64,000 nt of DNA from Streptomyces fuscichromogenes (GTDB taxonomy: Bacteria > Actinomycetota > Actinomycetes > Streptomycetales > Streptomycetaceae). This document shows, piece after piece, positions 52,275-58,731 of this stretch. A model generated the notes under the pieces. That model did no database searches, was not told the DNA's origin, and saw only the letters and a program-made list of their open reading frames with translations. Made by a program: the position numbers and the translations under genes. The stretch's first letter is position 1; the number at the start of each line of letters is the position of its first letter. The stretch is taken from NCBI RefSeq assembly GCF_014645815.1, contig NZ_BMML01000021.1, positions 62,001-126,000 on the forward strand, given 5' to 3'.

Positions 52275-53579
52275 GTGAAGGCCACCGGCGCCGTTGACGC
52301 CGTTGACGCCGTCGACTCCACGGACTCCACGGACTCCGCGGACGTCATGGACGTCGTCGCGCTCGGCGAGTCCATGGTCACGTTCCTGCCCACCCGGCCG
52401 GGGCGCCTCGCGGACGTGCCGTCCTTCGACCGCGCGATCGGCGGTGCGGAGTCGAACACGGTGTGTGCGCTGGCCGCCACCGGGCACGCCGTGCGGTGGG
52501 TCAGCCGGGTCGGCGCGGACGGGTTCGGCGACCATCTGGTGCGGAGCGTCGCGTCGCACGGCGTCGACGTCTCGTACGTGGGCCGCGATCCGGTGCGGCC
52601 CACGGGGGTGTACTTCCGGACGGCGGGGGACCGGGCGACGGACGCGCACGAGGTGGCGTACTACCGGGCCGGGTCGGCGGCGTCCGCGATGTCGGTGGCG
52701 AACGTGGACCTCGGCGCGGTGCGTGCGGGCCGGGTGCTGCACCTGTCGGGGATCACCGCGGCGCTGTCGGAAGGGTGCCTGGGGCTGCTGCGCGAGCTGA
52801 CGGCTCCCGCCGGGGGGCGGCCGGTGGTGTCGTTCGACGTGAACTTCCGGCCGGGGCTGTGGGGTTCGGGCGACGGCCCGCACGTCCTGCTGGAGCTGGC
52901 CCGCCGGGCCGACATCGTCTTCGTGGGGGAGGACGAGGCGGAGCTGGCGTGGGGGGTGACGGGAGGGCCGTCGGCGGTCCGGGAGCTGCTGCCGGAGCCG
53001 GAGGTGCTGGTGGTGAAGCAGGGCGGGGCGGGAGCGACGGCATTCGTGTCGGCCGCGGACCGGTGGGGGCCGCTCGCGCAGTTCCCCGCGCCCCTCACGG
53101 GGCGCTGCAGTCGCCGCGTCTCCCCGGCCGCGGGCAGCCGCACAGCTACTCAGCCGCGGGCAGGCGTGCCGCAGGGCGATGGGGGTCCCCCCGCTCGCGC
53201 GAAGCCGAGAGTGGGGGAGGGCGGGCGCGGCGGCACCCCGCGAGCGCGGGCGAGTGAAACCCCGCCCCCGGACGACACCCACGGCACCTTCGAACCCGCC
53301 CCCGTCGTCGACGTCGTGGCGGCCGTCGGTGCCGGTGACGCCTTCGCCGCCGGGTTCCTCTCCGGCCTCCTGCGCGGCCTGCCGGTCGGACGGACGCTCA
53401 GGCTCGGCCACCTCTTCGCCGCCGCCGCCCTCACCACCCCCGCCGACCTCGCCCCGCCTCCCGGCCCCGACACCACCGACCGCCTGACCGCCCTCGACGA
53501 CAACGGGTGGGAGAGACTTCGACTCGGCCCCGGCTGGACGCAAGCCGACGCGGCCGAAGAGGAGGTACGCACCCCATGA
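52275..53579 (+). CDS. PfkB-family sugar kinase interrupted in frame by repeat DNA
   Basis: The open frame from GTG 52275 encodes 434 residues of a ribokinase-like kinase: MDVVALGESMVTFLP start, IGGAESNTVCALAA, and the C-terminal anion-hole motif VGAGDAFAAGFLSGLL. The family is usually about 310-330 residues; the excess is an insert of about 75 residues (53053-53276, residues about 260-335) that holds two intergenic repeat sequences, without homology to kinases. It lies between the sheet ending GATAFV and the strand PAPVVDV just before the active site. The N-terminus has a low-complexity Asp/Val/Ser/Thr run. The stop overlaps the IclR start. Function may be reduced or abolished. Confidence 0.8.
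   Translation: MKATGAVDAVDAVDSTDSTDSADVMDVVALGESMVTFLPTRPGRLADVPSFDRAIGGAESNTVCALAATGHAVRWVSRVGADGFGDHLVRSVASHGVDVSYVGRDPVRPTGVYFRTAGDRATDAHEVAYYRAGSAASAMSVANVDLGAVRAGRVLHLSGITAALSEGCLGLLRELTAPAGGRPVVSFDVNFRPGLWGSGDGPHVLLELARRADIVFVGEDEAELAWGVTGGPSAVRELLPEPEVLVVKQGGAGATAFVSAADRWGPLAQFPAPLTGRCSRRVSPAAGSRTATQPRAGVPQGDGGPPARAKPRVGEGGRGGTPRARASETPPPDDTHGTFEPAPVVDVVAAVGAGDAFAAGFLSGLLRGLPVGRTLRLGHLFAAAALTTPADLAPPPGPDTTDRLTALDDNGWERLRLGPGWTQADAAEEEVRTP
53053..53108 (+). repeat. Terminator-like intergenic repeat, copy 4, inside the kinase gene
   Basis: GTGGGGGCCGCTCG, CGCAGTTCCCCGCGCCCC, TCACGGGGCGC: the same consensus and hairpin (GCGCCCC/GGGGCGC) as copies 1-3, here in the coding frame of the PfkB kinase. 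It is the only copy inside a gene, in the direction of transcription. Confidence 0.8.
53179..53221 (+). repeat. Second intergenic repeat motif in the kinase insert
   Basis: TGGGGGTCCCCCCGCTCG, then CGCGAAGCCGAGAGTGGGGG, a sequence I recognise as a widely dispersed Streptomyces repeat with hairpin potential (CCCCCCGCTC against GAGAGTGGGGG). It lies 70 bases downstream of repeat copy 4, with both inside the same kinase insert. Confidence 0.6.
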
Positions 53580-54343
53580 GCCAGACCGTCGACCGAGCGC
53601 TCAGCATCCTGCCCCTGCTCGCCGAGGGCCCCGCCGACCTCGGCCAGGTCGCCGACCGCCTCGGTGTGCACAAGTCCACCGCGCTGCGGCTGCTGCGCAC
53701 CCTGCACGAACACGGCCTGGTCTACCGCCAGTCCGACCAGCGCTACCGCCTCGGCGCCCGGCTCTTCGCCCTCGCCCAGGAGGCGATGGAGAACCTCGAC
53801 GTCCGCGAGATCGCCCACCCCCACCTGGCCCGCCTCAACGCGGCCTGCGGACACACCGTGCACCTCGCCGTGTTCGAGGAGGGCGAGGTCCTCTACATCG
53901 ACAAGGTCGAGAGCCGCTACCCGGTGCGCATGTACTCCCGGATCGGCAAGCCCGTCGCCATCACCGTCGCCGCCGTCGCCAAGCTGCTCCTCGCCGACCT
54001 GCCCGAGCCCGAGCGGCGGGCCCTCGCCGACAAGCTCGACTACCCCATGTACACGGCCCGTTCGACGCCGAACGCGGAGGCCTTCCGCAGGGAACTGGCC
54101 AAGGTCCGCGAACAGGGCTGGGCCACCGACCTCGGCGGCCACGAGGAGTCCATCAACTGCGTGGCCGCACCGATCCGCGGTGCCGACGGGCGGGTCGTCG
54201 CCGCGATGTCGGTCTCCGCGCCCAACGTCGTCGTCACCGCCGACGAACTCCTCACCCTGCTCCCGCAGGTGCGCCGTACGGCGGACGCGATCAGCGGCGA
54301 GTACTCAGGCAGAACCCCGATCAAGGAAGCCGGCACCCGATGA
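53576..54343 (+). CDS. IclR-family transcriptional regulator
   Basis: The 255-residue protein has the IclR HTH (DRALSILPLLAEGPADLGQV, ADRLGVHKSTALRLLRTLHE) in residues 5-60 and the GAF-like effector domain (HTVHLAVFEEGEVLYIDKVE and SINCVAAPIRGADGRVVAAM) to the C-terminus. It overlaps the kinase stop by 4 bases (ATGA), so it is translationally coupled to a gene carrying a terminator-like hairpin. It should regulate both divergent operons through the dyad at 52160-52176; its ligand is unknown. Confidence 0.92.
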   Translation: MSQTVDRALSILPLLAEGPADLGQVADRLGVHKSTALRLLRTLHEHGLVYRQSDQRYRLGARLFALAQEAMENLDVREIAHPHLARLNAACGHTVHLAVFEEGEVLYIDKVESRYPVRMYSRIGKPVAITVAAVAKLLLADLPEPERRALADKLDYPMYTARSTPNAEAFRRELAKVREQGWATDLGGHEESINCVAAPIRGADGRVVAAMSVSAPNVVVTADELLTLLPQVRRTADAISGEYSGRTPIKEAGTR

Positions 54344-54750
54344 CCGAGAAGACCGCCCTCACCCCCTCGACCCACACCACCCCGCCCGCGAAGTTCTCGC
54401 ACGGAGTGAAGAAGGGCAACATCCTCCAGGTCGCCGGCCAGGTCGGCTTCCTGCCCGCCGAGGAGGGCAGGCCCCCGACCCCGGCCGGCCCCACGCTGCG
54501 CGAGCAGACCCTCCAGACCCTCGCCAACGTCAAGGCGATCCTCGAGGAGGGCGGCGCCTCCTGGGACGACGTGATGATGATCCGCGTCTATCTGACCGAC
54601 GTGGACCACTTCGCCGAGATGAACGGCATCTACAACACCTATTTCGAGGAGCAGCGCCTCAGCGCCCCGCCCGCCGCCCGCACGACCGTGTACGTCGGTC
54701 TGCCCGCGGGCCTCCTCATCGAGATCGACGCCCTCGCCGTCCTCGGCTGA
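54340..54750 (+). CDS. RidA-family enamine/imine deaminase
   Basis: The 136-residue protein has the RidA fold: KKGNILQVAGQVGFLPAEEG near the start, VKAILEEGGASWDDVMMIRV, and PPAARTTVYVGLPAGLLIEI with the conserved arginine and glutamate. RidA hydrolyses reactive 2-aminoacrylate-type enamines and imines released by PLP deaminases, which fits the neighbouring PLP enzyme. It overlaps the IclR stop by 4 bases. Confidence 0.9.
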   Translation: MTEKTALTPSTHTTPPAKFSHGVKKGNILQVAGQVGFLPAEEGRPPTPAGPTLREQTLQTLANVKAILEEGGASWDDVMMIRVYLTDVDHFAEMNGIYNTYFEEQRLSAPPAARTTVYVGLPAGLLIEIDALAVLG

Positions 54751-54882
54751 GCCCGGCACTCCCCCCCGACTCCCCCCCCGACTTCCGCACCTCGTACGGC
54801 TGTCACGGCACGGCGCCCGCCCAGGGGCCGTGCCGCGATCCCCCCTGCCCGAAAGCACGACGTCCCCGAAGAGGCCCCCCAC

Positions 54883-56358
54883 ATGTCGCTACCGCTCGCC
54901 GCGACCGCACCTGCCGCGCCACCCCACACCGGAGGGCTGCTGCTCCTCCTCGACGGCACCGCCGGACTCCTCACCGTCGCCGGCATCGGCATCGCCCTGC
55001 TCCTCTTCCTCATCATCAAGGTGCGGCTGCAGCCCTTCGTGGCCCTCCTCGCCGTCTCCATAGCCGTCGGCCTGCTCGCCGGTCTCTCCGTCACCGAACT
55101 CTTCGGCACGGTCCAGCGCTCCGACGCCGTCTCCACCGTCGAGTCCGGCATGGGCGGCATCCTCGGCCATGTCGCGATCATCATCGGCCTCGGCACCATG
55201 CTCGGCGCGATCCTCGAAGTCAGCGGTGGTGCCGAGGTGTTGGCCTCGCGACTCCTCAACCTCTTCGGGGAGCGGCGGGCACCGCTCGCGATGGGCCTCA
55301 CCGGCCTGGTCTTCGGCATCCCCGTCTTCTTCGACGTCGGCATCTTCGTGCTGGCCCCGCTCGTCTACGCGGCGGCCAAGCGCGGCGGCAAGTCGATCCT
55401 CCTCTACTGCCTCCCGCTGCTCGCCGGCCTCTCCATGACCCACGCCTTCCTGCCGCCGCACCCCGGCCCGGTGGCCGCCGCCGCGCTGCTGCACGTCCAG
55501 CTCGGCTGGGTCATCCTGATGGGCGTCGTCTGCGGCATCCCCGCGGTGCTGGCCGCGTGGGCGTACTCGGCGTGGATCGGCAGGCGGATCTTCGTCGCCG
55601 TACCGCAGGACATGGTCGAGGCCGCGCAGGAGGCCAGGCAGGCGGTGCTGGCGGAGCAGCGGGCGGCCGGGGTGACACCCCAGGAGCGGCCGGTCCCGCT
55701 CGCGACGGTCCTGGCCATCATCGGCACGCCCCTCGTCCTCATCCTCGCCGCGACCTTCTCCTCCATCGCCCTGGACCCCTCCACCGGCCGCTCGGTGCTG
55801 GAGTTCTTCGGCACGCCGATGGTCGCCCTCACCATCGCCCTGGTCCTCGCCTACTACCTGCTGGGCATCCGGCGCGGCTGGTCCCGCAGGTCCCTGGAGA
55901 CCGTGTCCACCGCGTCGCTCAAGCCGGTCGGCAACATCCTGCTGGTGGTCGGCGCGGGCGGGATCTTCGGCGCCGTACTGAAGGCCAGCGGCGTCGCCCA
56001 GGCCCTCTCCGACACCTTCCACGGCGTCGGGCTGCCGGTGATCGTCCTGTCGTACCTGATCTCGGTGGTGCTGCGGGTCGCCCAGGGCTCCGCGACGGTG
56101 GCGATCGTGACCACGGCCGGCATCGTCGCCCCGCTCCTCACCGGGGGCGACCACTCCCAGGCCTTCGTCGCCCTCGTCATCATGGCCATCTCGGCGGGCT
56201 CGATCTTCGCCTCGCACGTCAACGACGGCGGCTTCTGGATGGTCGCCAAGTACTTCGGCATCAGCGAGCGCGACACCCTCAGGACGTGGACCGTGCTCGA
56301 AACGGTGTTGTCCGTGGCGGGGTTCGGGGTGGCGGGTGTGCTGAGCGTGTTCGTGTAG
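54883..56358 (+). CDS. GntP-family gluconate/sugar-acid permease
   Basis: The 491-residue protein has about 12 transmembrane helices with the GntP/GntT pattern (GGILGHVAIIIGLGTMLGAI, VIMAISAGSIFASHVNDGGF, and the RTWTVLETV segment). It should import gluconate or a related sugar or hydroxy acid with a proton. It is 132 bases after ridA, so it may have its own leader or belong to the same operon. With PfkB and D-amino-acid enzymes the cargo might be a D-amino acid or its N-acyl derivative, but gluconate is the family default. Confidence 0.9.
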   Translation: MSLPLAATAPAAPPHTGGLLLLLDGTAGLLTVAGIGIALLLFLIIKVRLQPFVALLAVSIAVGLLAGLSVTELFGTVQRSDAVSTVESGMGGILGHVAIIIGLGTMLGAILEVSGGAEVLASRLLNLFGERRAPLAMGLTGLVFGIPVFFDVGIFVLAPLVYAAAKRGGKSILLYCLPLLAGLSMTHAFLPPHPGPVAAAALLHVQLGWVILMGVVCGIPAVLAAWAYSAWIGRRIFVAVPQDMVEAAQEARQAVLAEQRAAGVTPQERPVPLATVLAIIGTPLVLILAATFSSIALDPSTGRSVLEFFGTPMVALTIALVLAYYLLGIRRGWSRRSLETVSTASLKPVGNILLVVGAGGIFGAVLKASGVAQALSDTFHGVGLPVIVLSYLISVVLRVAQGSATVAIVTTAGIVAPLLTGGDHSQAFVALVIMAISAGSIFASHVNDGGFWMVAKYFGISERDTLRTWTVLETVLSVAGFGVAGVLSVFV

Positions 56359-56410
56359 GCGTCTGATAACGAAGTCGGGGCTGGCTGTGTCCGGCACAGG
56401 TTCTTGGACC

Positions 56411-56416
56411 ATACTG
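56411..56416 (+). promoter_or_regulatory. Candidate -10 of the leaderless acidic protein gene
   Basis: CATACT lies 6 bases before GTG 56423, the usual spacing for a leaderless transcript. No ribosome site is apparent between them. The -35 is weak. Confidence 0.4.
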
Positions 56417-56422
56417 CCCGCT

Positions 56423-57022
56423 GTGGAGCAGCGCATAGGAGCCAACAGCCAGCCCCTGGAAGGCGCCGGATTCGACCCGGCCTTCATCCCCGGGCTCACC
56501 TCACCCGCGGCCGCCGAGCCGAAGGACGCCCGGCCGGAGGAGAAGGCCGAGGACGTGGAGGCGGCGGCGGAACCGGTGGCCGTGGCCGAGGCGGAAGCCA
56601 CGGCGGACGCGGCCGCCGACGAAGCCGCGGACGGCGAGGAGACCTCCGAGGAGACCCCCGAGGGGCCCGCCTTCGAGGCCGCCGACCGTCGTGCCCGGAT
56701 AGTGGCCGACCACCAGGGCGTGCGCCTCAGCCTCGACGAGGAGAAGTGCGAGTTCCGCTGGGACGAGATCGGCGCGATCGAGACCGAGGCACCGCGCTTC
56801 GGCAAGCGCTTCACGATCACCGTCCACACCCCGGACCGCCGCTGGTACCCCATCGAGATCGAGGCGACGTCCCGCTCCCGCTTCAAGGAGTGGGAGGAGC
56901 AGCTGGACGAGGTCCTCGACGCGTACTTCGACGACGGCGAGAAAGCGGAAGCCGCCCCGGAGCCGGACGCCGAGGACAAGCCCGAGGACAAGCCCGAGGA
57001 CAAGGTTCTCGACGAGGAGTAG
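56423..57022 (+). CDS. Conserved hypothetical acidic protein
   Basis: The 199-residue protein (VEQRIGANSQPLEGAGFDPA) has a Glu/Ala-rich acidic middle (EEKAEDVEAAAEPVAVAEAE), then a PH-like domain (about 110-165, ADHQGVRLSLDEEKCEFRWD, PDRRWYPIEIEATSRSRFKE) and an acidic tail with DKPEDKPEDK. I do not recognise a family name; the domain might be a bacterial PH-like fold. GTG at 56423 is preceded by a -10-like CATACT, which suggests a leaderless start; GTG at 56387 is an alternative. Confidence 0.7.
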   Translation: MEQRIGANSQPLEGAGFDPAFIPGLTSPAAAEPKDARPEEKAEDVEAAAEPVAVAEAEATADAAADEAADGEETSEETPEGPAFEAADRRARIVADHQGVRLSLDEEKCEFRWDEIGAIETEAPRFGKRFTITVHTPDRRWYPIEIEATSRSRFKEWEEQLDEVLDAYFDDGEKAEAAPEPDAEDKPEDKPEDKVLDEE

Positions 57023-57103
57023 TCGCCGTCCTGCCGCTCCGGCCCAGGTGGCTGCCCCCTGGGCCGGAGCGGCATTCGGCTCTTCCGCCGACGCCCCGGC
57101 CGG

Positions 57104-58459
57104 CTAGCCGCAGTACTGCGCTTCCTTCCCGATCGACCGGTACATACAGTCCGCGTTCTCCAGCAGCTGGAACACCGCGTCCCGGTTCCGCGAGGTCTCC
57201 CGCTCGATCACCTCGTCGGGCGGGTAGAAGCCACCCCCGGAACTGGACGTCGGGTACATCTCGAAGGTGTAGTCGAAGATCTTCTGGGTGCCCCACAGAT
57301 AGTCGTCGATCGAGCCGTCGGTGATGTACAGGTCGCTCGACTGCTCCGGCGTGTAGCCGTTGCTCGCCGCCATCTTCTGCCCGACCGCCTTGAACGCGGC
57401 GGCGTCGTCCGCGGTCATCCCGGTCGCCGTGTCGGCCGTCGTGTACCCGAACGGCCACAGCACCAGCTCGCTGTAGGTGTGGAAGTCGATCCCCGCCTTG
57501 ATCTGCTGCTTGCCGCCGACGATCCGGCTGCGCACGAAGTCGGCGACCACCTTGACCTCCGGCGCCGACTCGGCGGCCGCACCCCGGTAGGTCTCGGACG
57601 ACGTCGAGCCCGACGACCCGCCGCAGCAGCCCCACTTGTAGTTCCAGTTCCGGTTCAGGTCCGTACCGACGTACGAGGAACCGGAGTTGGGCTGCCGGTT
57701 CTTGCGCCACGAGCGGTACGAGCCGGTGGCGATGTCGTACTCCCCGCCGTCGGGGTTGAGGTCCGGGACGATCCAGATCTCCCGGCTGTTGACGATGTCC
57801 GTGACCCGGGAGTCCGATCCGTACCCGGCGCCCAGCTCCCGCAGCAGGTACAGCGCCATCTCCACCGTGAGGTGCTCGCGCGCGTGCTGGTGGAAGGTGA
57901 GGAGGACCTCGGGCTCGTTCTCGTCCGTCGCCACGTTGTCGCTGACCTTGATCGCGACGATGTCCCGGCCCTGGTACGACTTGCCGATCACCTGCTTGCT
58001 CATGATCGAGGGGTAGGCGGCGAGCCGCTGGTCGATCTCGGCGTTCGCCTCGGCGTAGTTGTGGTACTTCGCGTCGGCGGTCGGGAAGTCGAAGAGCCGC
58101 AGCTGGTCGGCGGCGGACGACCGGTCCGGGGCCGCGCCCAGCGGCGTGACCTCGTAGCCGAGGCGCTTGAGCGCGGTGATCTGCGCGGGCCGTCCGGAGA
58201 CGACCACGGTCTCCTCGTCGGCCTCGTCCACGGAGACGCCGGTCCGCTGGATCGCGGCGCGGGTCACCGGGGTGGTGCTCTGGTGGATCTCGTACTGCCG
58301 GACGTCGTCGGCCGAGGGGGCGGAGGGGCGGGCGCTGTCGGCGGTCGCGTGGGTCGCGGTCGCCGAGACGGGGGCCGCGAGGGCGAGGGCCAGCAGGGCG
58401 CCGAGCGCGGCGGTCCGTCTGCCGCCGCGGGTGCCGGAGCCACGGGTGCGAAGTCGCAT
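57104..58459 (-). CDS. Secreted zinc carboxypeptidase (M14)
   Basis: The 451-residue protein has a signal peptide (TAALGALLALALAAPVSATA), a propeptide-like region (about 55-130), and an M14 domain with the zinc motif HQHAREHLT (His and Glu near residues 190-193), a third histidine in GIDFHTYSELVLWPFG, and catalytic Glu in the ETSRNRDAVFQ region. Streptomyces carboxypeptidases of this size have a trypsin-type substrate pocket, but specificity is not decided here. It acts outside the cell. ATG at 58459. Confidence 0.93.
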   Translation of the reverse strand: MRLRTRGSGTRGGRRTAALGALLALALAAPVSATATHATADSARPSAPSADDVRQYEIHQSTTPVTRAAIQRTGVSVDEADEETVVVSGRPAQITALKRLGYEVTPLGAAPDRSSAADQLRLFDFPTADAKYHNYAEANAEIDQRLAAYPSIMSKQVIGKSYQGRDIVAIKVSDNVATDENEPEVLLTFHQHAREHLTVEMALYLLRELGAGYGSDSRVTDIVNSREIWIVPDLNPDGGEYDIATGSYRSWRKNRQPNSGSSYVGTDLNRNWNYKWGCCGGSSGSTSSETYRGAAAESAPEVKVVADFVRSRIVGGKQQIKAGIDFHTYSELVLWPFGYTTADTATGMTADDAAAFKAVGQKMAASNGYTPEQSSDLYITDGSIDDYLWGTQKIFDYTFEMYPTSSSGGGFYPPDEVIERETSRNRDAVFQLLENADCMYRSIGKEAQYCG

Positions 58460-58604
58460 GAAGTCTCCTGGGGGAGAGGTGGGGGTGGTTCAGTGCGACG
58501 TGCCTGTGCGGATGTTGTGTGCGGGCTGTGCGGTCCGTGCGAGTGCCGCCCATCGTCCAAGTAATGGCATGAACAGGTCAAGATAGTAAAACCGGCCGCG
58601 CAGT

Positions 58605-58616
58605 GTACGCGCGTAC
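58605..58616. promoter_or_regulatory. GTACGCGCGTAC palindrome upstream of the LAL regulator
   Basis: A perfect 12-base palindrome followed by CC, 116 bases before the ATG at 58732 and in the region shared with the divergent carboxypeptidase. The same GTACGCGCGTACCC occurs at 62522-62535, upstream of the RsbW-like gene. A shared operator is inferred. Confidence 0.5.
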
Positions 58617-58731
58617 CCGCCACCGCACGCGGCCCTCGCCGAAGTGCACCCGCGCGCGTGACGTCCGTGTGCGTTCTCCGGGTCGGGCGGGAGACGGTGG
58701 TCGGACGGCCAAGAGGGAGGGCTGGCTGATC

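Noticed and set aside
49206..56358. Entner-Doudoroff/gluconate pathway for the PfkB-GntP operon
   Set aside because: No dehydratase or KDPG aldolase is present, and the divergent genes are D-amino acid enzymes, so the pathway is not supported.
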